Source of the DNA: Chloroflexota bacterium
GTDB taxonomy: Bacteria; Chloroflexota; Dehalococcoidia; UBA2979
Length of the DNA: 41,998 nt
Assembly (NCBI GenBank): GCA_947472995.1
Contig: CANJBO010000014.1
Coordinates: 1 to 41,998 of the forward strand
Reading direction: 5' to 3'
The notes below the pieces were generated by a model. It did not search any database. It was not told the DNA's origin and worked only from the letters and a program-made list of their open reading frames with translations. Each line of letters opens with the position of its first letter. Position 1 is the first letter of the stretch. A program made the position numbers and the translations under genes. Of this stretch, positions 7,786-16,347 are shown one piece after another.

Positions 7786-8981
7786 TAGATGCCTGCCGGG
7801 CGCGTCTGCGCCATCTGGTAGATCTTGCCCTCGGTCTTGATCGACGGCGCGATGATCATCCGCGCGTCGTGGAAATCGCGGATCGTCTGGGCCCCGCACG
7901 TCGCCATCGAGGTGCGCAGCGCGCCGACGAGGTTCTCCGTGCCGTCGGTCTTCGACGTCGGACCGAAGAGCAGCGTCTCCACGCTGTGGGTCTGGCCTAT
8001 CTTCACTCGCACGCCGCGCGGCAGCTCCTGGTTCGGGGTCGCCATGCCCCAGTGGAATCCTCGACCCGGCGCGCCGATCGTGCCGGCGAACGGGGAGCCG
8101 ATCATCACGGCGTCGGCGCCGGCGCAGATCGACTTGGAGACGTCGCCGCCGGTGCGGAGACCGCCGTCGGTGATGATCGGGACGTAGCGGCCGGTGCGCT
8201 CGAAGTAGACGTCGCGCGCGTGCGCGGTCTCGATCGTCGCGGTCACCTGCGGCATGCCGATGCCGAGCACCTCGCGCGAGGTGCACGCCGCGCCGGGGCC
8301 GACGCCGATGAGCACGCCGTGGATGCCGGTCTCCATCAGCTCGATCGTCGCGGTGAAGTCGACGGTGTTGCCGACGAGGATCGGCACGCCCTTCATCTGC
8401 GCGACCAGATCGTCGAGCTGAAGGCCCTTGAGCGACTTCGACATGTGGCGCGCGGTGGTGACGGTGGACGCGACGACGAAGAAGTCGACGCCGGCGTCCT
8501 TCGTGATCGGCGCGAGGCGCTTCGTGTTCTGCGGCGTGCTGCCGACGATCGCCATGCCGCCGGCGCGCTTGATCTCCTCGACGCGCTGGCCGACGAGGTG
8601 CTCCTTCACCGGCTCCTGGTACACGCGCTGGATGATCTTCGTCGAGGTCTCGAGGTCCGCCGCCGCGATCTCTTCGAGCACCGCGTCAGCATCCTCGTAG
8701 CGCGTCCACACACCGTCGAGGTTCAAGACGGCGAGCCCGCCGAGCTTGCTGAACGCGACGGCGAACTTCGGGTCGACCACGCCGTCCATCGACGACGCGA
8801 GGATCGGCACGGGGAAGGTGTGCTCGCCGAGCTGGAACTCCGTGGAGACCATGTCGGGGTTCGTGGTCACGGCACCGGGGACGATCGCGACATCGTCGAA
8901 GCCGTATGCGTGCTCGAGGGTCTTGCGCGTCGCGGTGGACGACGCGTACGTCGAAGAATTGGATCGCTCGCTGGTTACCAT
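7785..8981 (-). CDS. guaB3: GuaB3-type IMP dehydrogenase-family protein (no CBS domains)
   Basis: Predicted TIM-barrel enzyme oxidising IMP to XMP with NAD, the committed step to GTP; related GuaB3 proteins lack the regulatory CBS pair. The 398 residues include the catalytic-loop signature GVGPGAACTSREVLGIGMPQ (226-245) with C233, and the phosphate-binding DGGLRTGGD (272-280). The region near 90-140, where GuaB carries CBS domains, is short. I chose ATG 8981 because GGGGGTG lies 5 nt upstream; a longer start (GTG 9038) would run through the terminator hairpin. The H1-like repeat gene is coupled to its stop. It may be a GuaB3 paralogue beside a classical GuaB elsewhere, or another IMPDH/GMPR-family oxidoreductase. 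Confidence 0.9.
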   Translation of the reverse strand: MVTSERSNSSTYASSTATRKTLEHAYGFDDVAIVPGAVTTNPDMVSTEFQLGEHTFPVPILASSMDGVVDPKFAVAFSKLGGLAVLNLDGVWTRYEDADAVLEEIAAADLETSTKIIQRVYQEPVKEHLVGQRVEEIKRAGGMAIVGSTPQNTKRLAPITKDAGVDFFVVASTVTTARHMSKSLKGLQLDDLVAQMKGVPILVGNTVDFTATIELMETGIHGVLIGVGPGAACTSREVLGIGMPQVTATIETAHARDVYFERTGRYVPIITDGGLRTGGDVSKSICAGADAVMIGSPFAGTIGAPGRGFHWGMATPNQELPRGVRVKIGQTHSVETLLFGPTSKTDGTENLVGALRTSMATCGAQTIRDFHDARMIIAPSIKTEGKIYQMAQTRPAGI

Positions 8982-9000
8982 CTGCACACCCCCGCTACGC

Positions 9001-9023
9001 AAAACCCCCTCGTCGAGGGGGTT
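9001..9023 (-). terminator. Intrinsic-terminator-like hairpin in the guaB3 leader
   Basis: On the minus strand AACCCCCTC, loop GAC, GAGGGGGTT form a 9-bp perfect stem followed by a short T-run. It lies between the predicted guaB3 promoter (9142-9170) and the guaB3 ATG (8981), about 20 nt before the start codon. The ACCCCC of its 5' arm is also complementary to the GGGGGT of the guaB3 ribosome-binding region (8988-8993), so two exclusive foldings are possible. On the plus strand no T-run follows. Confidence 0.65.
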
Positions 9024-9141
9024 GTCAGATTGGCGCACACCTACCCGCGGTATCCCGTCGAGTGGTGAGTAAAGGAAGTCCGGCCCTGCATCGTTTCACC
9101 GCGATCGGCTGGTCGTCTGGGCTGTTTGGAGAGTGGGTCCA

Positions 9142-9170
9142 AGGTTATCGCTGGCGTGAAGGTTGGTCAA
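9142..9170 (-). promoter_or_regulatory. guaB3 promoter
   Basis: Minus strand TTGACC (9170-9165), 17-nt spacer, TAACCT (9147-9142). Transcription would begin near 9135, giving a leader of about 150 nt that contains the terminator hairpin. Confidence 0.6.
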
Positions 9171-9215
9171 ACCGTACCGCTCACGCAGTCAGCAGTTCGT
9201 GCCGCATCCCCATGC

Positions 9216-9221
9216 TACGAT
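9216..9221 (+). promoter_or_regulatory. Candidate -10 box of metG, near-leaderless start
   Basis: TACGAT ends 9 nt before the metG ATG at 9231 (CCCGCCTCG between). No clear -35 and no Shine-Dalgarno are visible. The predicted transcript would start within about three nucleotides of the start codon. Confidence 0.5.
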
Positions 9222-9230
9222 CCCGCCTCG

Positions 9231-10934
9231 ATGACCACCGAAACAGACAGCGAACCGATCCTCGTCGCGGTCGCGTGGCCCTACGCGAACAACCACCTGC
9301 ACGCCGGCCACCTCGCCGGGGCGTACCTGCCCGCGGACATCTTCGCGCGGTACCAGCGGATGCGCGGCAAGCGCGTGCTGATGGTCTCCGGATCGGACTC
9401 CCACGGCACTCCCGTCACCGTGCGCGCCGAGCAGGAAGGCACAACGCCCGAGGCGGTCTTCCAGCGCTACCACCAGTCGTTCCTCGCCACGTGGGCCGGG
9501 TTCGGCATCTCGTTCGACCTGTTCACCTCGACGGACACGCCGAACCACATCCGTGTCGCGCAGGACTTCTTCACGCGGCTCCTCGAGCGCGGCTACCTGT
9601 ACGAGGCCGAGCAGGAGCTGCTGTACGACCCCGTCGCCCAGCGCTTTCTCCCCGACCGTTATGTCGAGGGCACCTGCCCCCGCTGCGGCGCCGAGGGTGC
9701 CCGGGGCGACCAGTGCGACAACTGCGGCTCGACGCTCGACGCGCTGGAGCTGATCAACCCGGTGTCGAAGCTCTCGAACGCCACGCCGGAGCGGCGCGCC
9801 TCGTCGCACTTCTTCCTCAAGCTGTCGGCGTTCACGGAGCAGCTGCAGGCCTGGGTCAGCACGAAAGACGACTGGCGCCTCAACGTCCGCAACTTCACGC
9901 TGGGCATGCTGCGCGAGGGCCTGAAGGACCGCGCGATCACGCGCGACCTGACGTGGGGCGTTCCGATCCCCCTCGAGGGCTACGACGCGAAGCGCATCTA
10001 CGTCTGGTTCGAGGCGGTCATCGGCTACCTGTCCGCCACCGTGGAGTGGGCGGCGTCCGAGGCGAACACGACCGGCAACGCCGAGGCCTGGCGCGACTGG
10101 TGGGTCGGCGGCACCTCGCGGACGTTCCACTTCATCGGCAAGGACAACATCCCGTTCCACACGGTGATCTGGCCCGCGATGATCTTCGGCCACGGTGACC
10201 TGAACCTCCCGTACGACGTGCCCGCGAACCAGTACCTGACGCTCAACAACTCGAAGCCGTCGAAGAGCCGCGGCACCGGCGTCTGGCTGCCGGACTACCT
10301 CGAGCGGTACGACCCCGACCCCCTGCGCTTCATGCTGACGATGAACGCGCCCGAGACGAACGACTCCGACTTCACGTGGGACGAGTTCGTGCGTCGCAAC
10401 AACGACGAGCTGGTCGCGCGCTGGGGCAACCTCGTGAACCGCGTGCTGACGATCACCGGCCGCAACTTCGACATGCGCGTGCCCGCGCCGCCCGCGCCGC
10501 TCTCGGACGAGTCGCGCGCGCTCCTCGATCGCTGCGACGCGGCGTTCGAGGCAGTCGGCGCGGACATCGACCGCGTGCAGCTGCGGCGCGCGCTGACGAC
10601 GGCGATGGAGGTCGCGCAGGCGGCAAACCAGTACCTGGACGCGCGCGCGCCGTGGAGCGCCGTGAAGACGGACCGCGACCACGCCGCCGAGACGCTGTAC
10701 GTCGCCCTGAACGTGATCTCCGGCCTCGTGACGCTGCTGTACCCGGTGCTGCCGTTCTCCTGCCAGCAAGCGTGGGCGCTCCTCGGCCACGAGGGTGACG
10801 TCGCGTCGGCCGGCTGGCGGCGCACACCGATCCTCGAGGGCACTGCCCTCCCCGCTCCCGCGCCGCTCTTCAAGAAGCTCGACGACTCGGTCGTCGAGGA
10901 CGAAGAGGCCCGCCTCGCCGCGCAACTGGCCTGA
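9231..10934 (+). CDS. metG: Methionyl-tRNA synthetase
   Basis: Charges initiator and elongator tRNA-Met with methionine; class I synthetase. The 567 residues show the HIGH-box variant HAGH (24-27 in PYANNHLHAGH), one zinc knuckle with C149, C152, C162 and C165 (CPRCGAEGARGDQCDNC), WGVPIP (242-247) and VWFEAVIGY (258-266). The KMSKS loop reads KPSKS (342-346), keeping the lysine pair and serine but with Pro for Met. It lacks the C-terminal EMAP/Trbp-like tRNA-binding domain found in longer MetRS, so it is the short form. The ATG at 9231 is placed by the TACGAT box. tatD follows after 6 nt, polyprenyl synthase after that. Confidence 0.96.
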   Translation: MTTETDSEPILVAVAWPYANNHLHAGHLAGAYLPADIFARYQRMRGKRVLMVSGSDSHGTPVTVRAEQEGTTPEAVFQRYHQSFLATWAGFGISFDLFTSTDTPNHIRVAQDFFTRLLERGYLYEAEQELLYDPVAQRFLPDRYVEGTCPRCGAEGARGDQCDNCGSTLDALELINPVSKLSNATPERRASSHFFLKLSAFTEQLQAWVSTKDDWRLNVRNFTLGMLREGLKDRAITRDLTWGVPIPLEGYDAKRIYVWFEAVIGYLSATVEWAASEANTTGNAEAWRDWWVGGTSRTFHFIGKDNIPFHTVIWPAMIFGHGDLNLPYDVPANQYLTLNNSKPSKSRGTGVWLPDYLERYDPDPLRFMLTMNAPETNDSDFTWDEFVRRNNDELVARWGNLVNRVLTITGRNFDMRVPAPPAPLSDESRALLDRCDAAFEAVGADIDRVQLRRALTTAMEVAQAANQYLDARAPWSAVKTDRDHAAETLYVALNVISGLVTLLYPVLPFSCQQAWALLGHEGDVASAGWRRTPILEGTALPAPAPLFKKLDDSVVEDEEARLAAQLA

Positions 10935-10940
10935 TCGGCG

Positions 10941-11774
10941 ATGAGCCCGCGCGCTCGCATCGAGGCTCCGCCCGAGCCGCTGGCCGGCGCGTTCGACGCG
11001 CACACGCACACCTGGTCGACGCCCGAGTTCGACGATGACTACGACGCGACGATGGCGCGCGCGTGGGCGGCCGGCCTCGTCGGGGTCGTCGAGGTCGGCG
11101 TCGACACGGCGTCTAGCGAGCAGTGCCTCGACCTCGCGCGGCGCGACCCGCGCGTGCACGCCGTCGTCGGCCTGCACCCCGAGTACGCCGACCACCTCGA
11201 CGAGGAGCGCGCGGGCATCGCACGCGCGGCGGCGGGCGGCGCCGTGGCGATCGGGGAGATCGGCCTCGACTTCTCGCGCGAGGGGCCATCTCCCGCCCAG
11301 CAAGTCGAGGCGTTCCGCTGGCAGCTCGACCTCGCGCGCGAGCACGGCCTGCCGGTCGTCATCCACGCACGCGACGCCGACGAGGAATGCTTCGCGATCC
11401 TCGAGGCATGGGTGCGCGAGGTCGGTCGTTACCTCGGCGCCGCACGCGAGATCGGGATGATGCACTGCTACGCGGGCGATGCCGCGCTCGCCGCGCGGTA
11501 CCTCGACCTCGGGTTCCTGATCTCGGTGCCGGGGACGGTGACGTTCCCGAACAACCCGCGGGGGCAGGAGGTGGCGCGCTCTGTGCCGCTCGCGGGTATG
11601 CTGGTCGAAACCGACTCGCCCTACCTGACTCCCGCGCCCCATCGAGGTCGGCGCAACGAGCCGGCGTACGTGGTGGAGACGGCGCGCTTCGTCGCCGGCC
11701 TGCGGGGCGTGACGCCCGAGACGGTGGCGGCGGCGACCGCGGAGAACGCGGCGCGACTGTTCAACCTCGGCTGA
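10941..11774 (+). CDS. tatD: TatD-family metal-dependent DNase/hydrolase
   Basis: Amidohydrolase-fold phosphodiesterase; family members trim 3' ends of DNA or RNA and some act as D-aminoacyl-tRNA deacylases. The 277 residues keep the metal ligands: D19-A-H21-T-H23, GEIGLDF with E106, H142 (VVIHARD), H175 (MMHCYAG) and D225 in ETDSPYL. The next arginine-rich loop (PAPHRGRRNEP) is also family-typical. It lies between metG and the polyprenyl synthase gene with 6- and 17-nt gaps; metG-tatD pairing is frequent in bacteria, suggesting a link with translation or tRNA quality control, though this is inferred from context. Confidence 0.95.
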   Translation: MSPRARIEAPPEPLAGAFDAHTHTWSTPEFDDDYDATMARAWAAGLVGVVEVGVDTASSEQCLDLARRDPRVHAVVGLHPEYADHLDEERAGIARAAAGGAVAIGEIGLDFSREGPSPAQQVEAFRWQLDLAREHGLPVVIHARDADEECFAILEAWVREVGRYLGAAREIGMMHCYAGDAALAARYLDLGFLISVPGTVTFPNNPRGQEVARSVPLAGMLVETDSPYLTPAPHRGRRNEPAYVVETARFVAGLRGVTPETVAAATAENAARLFNLG

Positions 11775-11791
11775 TCTCGGGCGACGCACAC

Positions 11792-12826
11792 ATGACCACG
11801 ACCTCCGGCAGCGGCCCCGTGAGCAGCGATGCGAGCAGCGGCGCGATCAGCGCCAGCGCCGCCGCACACGCGCTGTACGGGCCGGTCGCGGGCGACCTGC
11901 CGCGCGTCTCCGACGCGCTCCAGTCGATCGCCTCGAACGTCGAGTTCGCGTTCCTCCAGAAGATGCTGGAGAACGCGCTCGCCGGCACCGGCAAGATGAT
12001 GCGGCCCGCGATCGCGCTGCTCGCCGGGCGCCTCGGCACGTACGACCTCGATCGCCTCGTCCCGCTCGCCGCCAGCGTCGAGCTGCTGCACACCGCGACG
12101 CTGGTCCACGACGACGTGATCGACGAGGCGCAGGAGCGTCGAGGCGAGCCGACCCCGAACGCGCTGTTCGGCAACGCCGCGTCGGTGATGCTCGGCGACT
12201 ACATGTTCGCGCACGCGGCCGACTTCATCGCGCAGACCGACGACCCGCAGGTGGTCCGCGTGTTCGCGCGCACGCTGATGATGATGGCGAACGGCGAGCT
12301 GAAGCAGGACATGACCGTCTTCGAGTACTCCGAGGACGTCCAGCGCTACCTCGACCGCATCACCGGCAAGACCGCCTCGCTCTTCGGCACGGCGGCGCAG
12401 GGCGGTGCGATGGTGGCCGGCGTGCCGGCCGCGCAGGTCGAGGCGATGCGCGTGTACGGCCTGCACCTGGGCATCGCGTTCCAGATCGTGGACGACATCC
12501 TGGACTTCACGGGCGACCCGGCGGTGATGGGCAAGCCCGTCGGCTCTGACCTCGCCGGCGGCACGCTGACGCTCCCCGCGATCCTCTACATGCAGCGCAA
12601 GCCGGACGACAACCCGGTGAAGCGCGCGTTCGAGGGCACCCGCCGCAAGGCGAACATCGACCGCGCGATCCGCGAGATCGTGGAGTCCGACCTCCTCGAC
12701 GAGTCGATGCAGACCGCCGTCCGCTACGGCGACGAGGCACGCGCGGCACTCTCCGCGCTCCCCCCCGGCGAGGTACGCGACACGCTCGCGGGCATCCTCA
12801 ACTACGTGTTCTCGCGCCGCTCTTAG
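11792..12826 (+). CDS. Long-chain all-trans polyprenyl diphosphate synthase
   Basis: Builds the isoprenoid tail of respiratory quinones (or another long polyprenyl chain) by head-to-tail condensation of isopentenyl diphosphate. The 344 residues have GKMMRP (67-72), the first Asp-rich motif DDVID (107-111) and the second DDILD (234-238, in FQIVDDILDF). The residue five before the first motif is the small A102 in HTATLVHDD, typical of octaprenyl/solanesyl-type enzymes with long products rather than farnesyl synthases. An N-terminal tail of about 35 residues rich in Ser/Ala/Gly precedes the fold. I chose the ATG at 11792, 17 nt after the tatD stop; the longer open frame upstream overlaps tatD. 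A quinone role fits the complex I operon nearby. Confidence 0.93.
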   Translation: MTTTSGSGPVSSDASSGAISASAAAHALYGPVAGDLPRVSDALQSIASNVEFAFLQKMLENALAGTGKMMRPAIALLAGRLGTYDLDRLVPLAASVELLHTATLVHDDVIDEAQERRGEPTPNALFGNAASVMLGDYMFAHAADFIAQTDDPQVVRVFARTLMMMANGELKQDMTVFEYSEDVQRYLDRITGKTASLFGTAAQGGAMVAGVPAAQVEAMRVYGLHLGIAFQIVDDILDFTGDPAVMGKPVGSDLAGGTLTLPAILYMQRKPDDNPVKRAFEGTRRKANIDRAIREIVESDLLDESMQTAVRYGDEARAALSALPPGEVRDTLAGILNYVFSRRS

Positions 12827-12830
12827 GCGG

Positions 12831-13022
12831 CTACCGCCAGCGGCGGAACATCCCGAACAGCGGCGATCCCGCCCCGGCTAGGAAGCCAAGGTCGTACCAG
12901 TTGCTGCCGCGCGCCGTGTCGAAGAACGGGTACTGCTCCATCGCGCCGAAGACATGGGCGATCAGGACGATCCACGCGGTCAGACCGTTCCACGCGCCCC
13001 AGAGCAGGTCCTGCCACCACAT
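12831..13022 (-). CDS. Small predicted membrane protein (63 aa)
   Basis: MWWQDLLWGAWNGLTAW starts a Trp-rich amphipathic stretch that runs into one hydrophobic segment (about residues 10-28, LTAWIVLIAHVFGA), followed by a polar YPFFDTARGSNWYDLGF part and a short basic end (FRRWR). The ATG at 13022 has a strong ribosome-binding site (AGGGAG, 6 nt spacing), and it follows recO by 22 nt on the same strand, so it is probably the last gene of the dnaX-recR-recO operon. Function unknown; I recognise no named family. Its stop is 4 nt from the stop of the convergent polyprenyl synthase gene. Confidence 0.7.
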   Translation of the reverse strand: MWWQDLLWGAWNGLTAWIVLIAHVFGAMEQYPFFDTARGSNWYDLGFLAGAGSPLFGMFRRWR

Positions 13023-13044
13023 ACGCGTCTCCCTCGCTGTTCCG

Positions 13045-13860
13045 TTACTCGTCGTCCTTCGCCAGCTCGGCCTCGTCGAGGCCCTCGCCGGCGACGCGGG
13101 CGCGGCGCGCGGCGCTGACGAACTGCGCGCTCTTCAGGTCGCGCTCGACGACGGCGCGCATCAGCGCGTGCATTGCCTGCTCCATGCGCGCGGCCAGCTC
13201 GTCGGAGAGGCGGATGCGGCCGGCGTCCTCGTACGGTTGTGACTGGAACGCGCGCAGCACGCGCAGCGCCGTCGCGTCGATCGGCTGCGCGCCGCCGTCG
13301 GTCCGCGCGCACGACGCGCACAGCACCCCGCCCTCCACCGGCGCCCACCACGCCTCCTCGGCGGCGACGGGCTCCGAGCAGCGCAGGCACGTCGTCAGCT
13401 CCGGGCGAAACCCCGTCGCCTCGAGGAGCGCGAGCTCGAAGGTGCGCTGCACCACCTGCTGGCCGTCGCCGCGCGCGAGCCGCACCAGCGCGGTGTGCAG
13501 CAGGTCGTGCAGGCCCTCCGCATCCGCGTGCTCGATGGTGATCCTGTCCGCCAGCTCCAGCAGGTACATCGCCGCGCTCAACCGGTCGAGGTTCGCGTGG
13601 ACGTCGGGGAACGCCTCGATCGTCTGCGCCTGCGTCACCACGTCCATCGTGCGGCCGTGCGCAAGCACCACCTCGACGAGCGTGAGCGGCTCGAGGTGCC
13701 CGCCCATGCGGCTCTTGGAGCGCAGCACGCCCTTCGCGATGACGTCGATCTTGCCTCGTGTTGGCGTGAGCAGTGTGATGATGCGGTCGGCCTCGCCGAG
13801 GCGGCGGTAGCGCAGCACGATCGCAGCGGTATGGGTGACGCGCGGGATGCGGCCGGGCAT
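13045..13860 (-). CDS. recO: DNA repair protein RecO
   Basis: Recombination mediator that, with RecR, loads RecA on SSB-coated gaps. The 271 residues have the N-terminal OB fold (TAAIVLRYRRLGEADRI, 11-27, and a KIDVIAKGVLRSKSR strand, 37-51), a helical C-terminal domain, and a zinc site formed by C158, C161, C181 and C184 (CLRC...CASC). The C-terminus is acidic. The gene lies 46 nt after recR on the same strand, so RecO and RecR, which act as a complex, are probably made from one mRNA. Length is typical. Confidence 0.94.
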   Translation of the reverse strand: MPGRIPRVTHTAAIVLRYRRLGEADRIITLLTPTRGKIDVIAKGVLRSKSRMGGHLEPLTLVEVVLAHGRTMDVVTQAQTIEAFPDVHANLDRLSAAMYLLELADRITIEHADAEGLHDLLHTALVRLARGDGQQVVQRTFELALLEATGFRPELTTCLRCSEPVAAEEAWWAPVEGGVLCASCARTDGGAQPIDATALRVLRAFQSQPYEDAGRIRLSDELAARMEQAMHALMRAVVERDLKSAQFVSAARRARVAGEGLDEAELAKDDE

Positions 13861-13906
13861 CAGAAGCCTCGCATTACCGCGAGCCCGGTGGGGGGCGGCC
13901 GGTGCA

Positions 13907-14539
13907 CTACGTGACCTCTTGGCGGAACTCCAGCGCGCGGCCCAGCGTGACGTCGTCGGCGTACTCCAGGTCGGCGCCCGCCGGCAGCCCGCGCGCGAGC
14001 CGCGTGACGCGGATGCCGAGCGGTCGCAACAGCCGTCCGAGGTACATCGCCGTCGCCTCGCCCTCGAGGTTCGGGTTCGTGGCGACGATGATCTCGGCGA
14101 CCTCGGTCTCCACGTCCCGCAGGCGGGCGAGCAGTTCCGCGATCTTCAGGTCCTCGGGCCCCACGCCGTCCGAGGGGGAGATCACGCCGTGCAGCACGTG
14201 GTACAGCCCGCGGAACCCGTTGGTGCGCTCGATCGCCAACACGTCGAGCGGCTCCTCGACGACGCAGATCAGATGGCGGTCGCGCGAGGCATCCGTGCAG
14301 ATCTCGCACGGCGTGCGCGAGGTCAGGTTCTGGCACTGCGCGCAGAAGACGATGCTCCGCTTCACCTCGACCAGCGCGTCGGCGAGCTCCTGCGCCTCGG
14401 CCTCCTGCGCGCGCAGGATGTGGTACGCCAGCCGCTGCGCGGACTTCGGGCCGATGCCGGGCAACCGGTGGAACGCCTCGACGAGTCGCGCGATCGGCGA
14501 CGAGGCGCCCGGCAGGAACGGATCGCGGCCGTCGTTCAT
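13907..14539 (-). CDS. recR: Recombination protein RecR
   Basis: Forms a ring clamp with RecO and helps RecA load at gaps. The 210 residues show the helix-hairpin-helix [18 protein letters not shown] (23-40), a Cys4 zinc finger (C66, C69, C78, C81), the Toprim domain starting [12 protein letters not shown] (93-104) with [14 protein letters not shown] (154-167), and a C-terminal [16 protein letters not shown] segment. I use ATG 14539, which is 7 nt after the dnaX stop; an in-frame ATG at 14569 would overlap dnaX and add ten non-conserved residues. The dnaX-recR adjacency is one of the most widespread in bacteria. Confidence 0.95.
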   Translation of the reverse strand: MNDGRDPFLPGASSPIARLVEAFHRLPGIGPKSAQRLAYHILRAQEAEAQELADALVEVKRSIVFCAQCQNLTSRTPCEICTDASRDRHLICVVEEPLDVLAIERTNGFRGLYHVLHGVISPSDGVGPEDLKIAELLARLRDVETEVAEIIVATNPNLEGEATAMYLGRLLRPLGIRVTRLARGLPAGADLEYADDVTLGRALEFRQEVT

Positions 14540-14546
14540 CGGATGA

Positions 14547-16247
14547 TCACGCGTCGACTGCGGGCGCATCGCCGATGGGCCCAGTCTCGATGGGCTGGGC
14601 GCCGAACTTCAGCGCCTCCTCGACGAGGTGGCTGCGAGCCGCAGCGGCGGCGCGCGTCGGCGTGGCGGCCGTGCCGGCGCCGGCCAGCTCGGGCCAGTGC
14701 ACCGCACGCACGCGCATCGGCCGGCCGAGGACCTCGCTCGCGACGCGCGCGACGACCTCCGCGACCTGTCCGACGCGATCGACGTGCGCGTCGTACTGGA
14801 GGCCGATGTGCACCTCATCGCCCTCGACCGCACGCGGGAAGGCGCGCGCGTGGTCGCTGAGCAGCGCACCGGCGCGCACGTCGGCGCGGCGCGCAGCGGC
14901 GACGATCTCGTCCCAGCGTGTGCGGACCTCCGTCAGCGCCTCGGACACCTCGCCGGCGTCGGGCGCTGCGAACGGCTGCGACGGCGGGGCCTCCTCGCGC
15001 GCACGCGGCGCGGCGGGCTCGCCGCCGGTGCTGGTGCTGCGCGCGGCGGTGCGCGCCGCATCGGCGAGCGGGCCGGCGGCGGGACGCGTGGGGGTGCGCT
15101 GCGGTGCCGCCCGCGGCACGGGCGCGACGGCGGGCGGCGGGGCAACGATCGGCGCCGCGACGCGGTCGCGCAGCCCGGTCGCCAGCGTCGCAAAGGCGAT
15201 CTCCGCCGGCAGCGAGTCGTACGCGTCACCGGCGAAGTCGATCTCACCGAGCGCCTCGAGCGCGGCGGCGATGTCCGAGACGCTGGCCGTCGCGGACAGC
15301 CGTTCGAGGTCCTCGCGCTGGGCGTCGGAGAGCGGCAGCTGGTCGCCCGCGCCGGCCTTCAGCAGCAGCACGGAGCGCAGCACCTCGACGACGCTCTTGA
15401 TGAACGAGCGGACCTCGACCCCGTCGTCGCGCGCGGCGGCGAGGAGCGTGAGCCCCGCCTTCAGGTCACGCGCGATCGCGGCCCGCGCGAGGTCCGCCGC
15501 GCGGTCGTCGATCACGAGCCCGAGGCCCGCGCGCACGTCGTCCAGGCTGAGGTCGGTGCCGTGGTACGCCACCAGCTGGTCGAGGAGGTTCACCGAGTCG
15601 CGTGCGGAGCCGGTGGCCTGTCGCGCGACCAGCTCGTAGCCGCCGGGGGCAACCGTGATGCCTTCGCCGGCGCCGATCGTCTCCAGCAGGCCGACGATCG
15701 TCGGCACCGAGATCAGGCGCAGGTCGAAGCGCTGGCAGCGCGACAGGATGGTAGCGGGGATGCGGTACGGCTCGGTGGTCGCGAGGACGAAGATGACGTG
15801 CGGCGGCGGCTCCTCGAGCGTCTTGAGCAGCGCGTTGAACGCGGCGTCCGTGAGCATGTGCACCTCGTCGATGAGGTACACCTTGTAGCGGCCCGCCGTC
15901 GGCGAGTAGCCCGCGCTCTCGCGCAGGTCGCGGATCTCGTCGATGCCGCGGTTCGAGGCGGCGTCGAGCTCGATCAGGTCGAGCGAGCGGCCCTCGTCGT
16001 ACGTCACGCACGAGGCGCACGCGCCGCACGGCTCACCCTCGATGTTCGCGGTGCAGTTCACAGCCTTCGCGAGGATGCGGCCGGTGCTCGTCTTGCCCGT
16101 GCCTCGAGGCCCCGTGAACAGGTAGGCGTGCGCGGGCGTCCCCGCCGCAACGGCGTGGCGCAGCGTGGTGGAGACGGGCTCCTGGCCGACCACGTCGACG
16201 AAGCGTCGAGGCCGCCACTTCCGGTAGAGGACTTCTTGAGCCAACAC
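14547..16247 (-). CDS. dnaX: DNA polymerase III subunit gamma/tau
   Basis: AAA+ clamp-loader ATPase of the replicative polymerase. The 566 residues begin [16 protein letters not shown], then Walker A GPRGTGKT (46-53), a Cys4 zinc module (C65, C74, C77, C80), Walker B/DEVH (127-130, [19 protein letters not shown]) and the SRC sensor ([19 protein letters not shown]). A low-complexity Ala/Pro/Arg region (about 375-430) separates the clamp-loader core from a C-terminal tau-like domain. I saw no A6G-type slippery site, so whether a short gamma form is made is unclear. The start is GTG 16247; TTG 16244 is an alternative, with GGGGGTG just upstream. A 12-bp palindrome lies in the 5' region. Confidence 0.95.
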   Translation of the reverse strand: MLAQEVLYRKWRPRRFVDVVGQEPVSTTLRHAVAAGTPAHAYLFTGPRGTGKTSTGRILAKAVNCTANIEGEPCGACASCVTYDEGRSLDLIELDAASNRGIDEIRDLRESAGYSPTAGRYKVYLIDEVHMLTDAAFNALLKTLEEPPPHVIFVLATTEPYRIPATILSRCQRFDLRLISVPTIVGLLETIGAGEGITVAPGGYELVARQATGSARDSVNLLDQLVAYHGTDLSLDDVRAGLGLVIDDRAADLARAAIARDLKAGLTLLAAARDDGVEVRSFIKSVVEVLRSVLLLKAGAGDQLPLSDAQREDLERLSATASVSDIAAALEALGEIDFAGDAYDSLPAEIAFATLATGLRDRVAAPIVAPPPAVAPVPRAAPQRTPTRPAAGPLADAARTAARSTSTGGEPAAPRAREEAPPSQPFAAPDAGEVSEALTEVRTRWDEIVAAARRADVRAGALLSDHARAFPRAVEGDEVHIGLQYDAHVDRVGQVAEVVARVASEVLGRPMRVRAVHWPELAGAGTAATPTRAAAAARSHLVEEALKFGAQPIETGPIGDAPAVDA

Positions 16248-16276
16248 ACCCCCGGGCGGCGGAGGGGAGTCCGCGC

Positions 16277-16295
16277 GCCTCGCGAGGCCAGTGTA
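16277..16295 (-). promoter_or_regulatory. Candidate dnaX -10 box and adjoining palindrome
   Basis: Minus strand TACACT (16295-16290) is followed one base later by the perfect 12-bp palindrome GCCTCGCGAGGC (16288-16277), where the transcription start would be. No good -35 is visible. The palindrome could be an operator or an mRNA hairpin. Confidence 0.3.
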
Positions 16296-16347
16296 TCAAC
16301 CGTGGATCGTGCGGTCTGTCACCCGCGGCACGAGCGAGCGAGGTGCC

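Noticed and set aside
7226-7840. Plus-strand Gly/Ala/Phe repeat frame
   Set aside because: It is the reverse reading of the KRPAAKPAA repeats; the minus strand has the coupled start codon and a non-repeat C-terminal domain.
9044-9056. T-box-like GGGATACCGCGGG in the guaB3 leader (minus strand)
   Set aside because: The full AGGGTGGNACCGCG consensus and specifier stem are missing, and the downstream gene is not an amino-acid gene.
9071-9085. RNase P-like string AAAGGAAGTCCGGC on the plus strand
   Set aside because: It resembles the conserved GAGGAAAGTCCGGGC, but the region is about 200 nt, too short, and the other conserved RNase P segments are absent.
14547-16247. Programmed frameshift in dnaX
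   Set aside because: No A6G or similar slippery run with a downstream stem was found in this GC-rich sequence; I make no claim about a gamma product.
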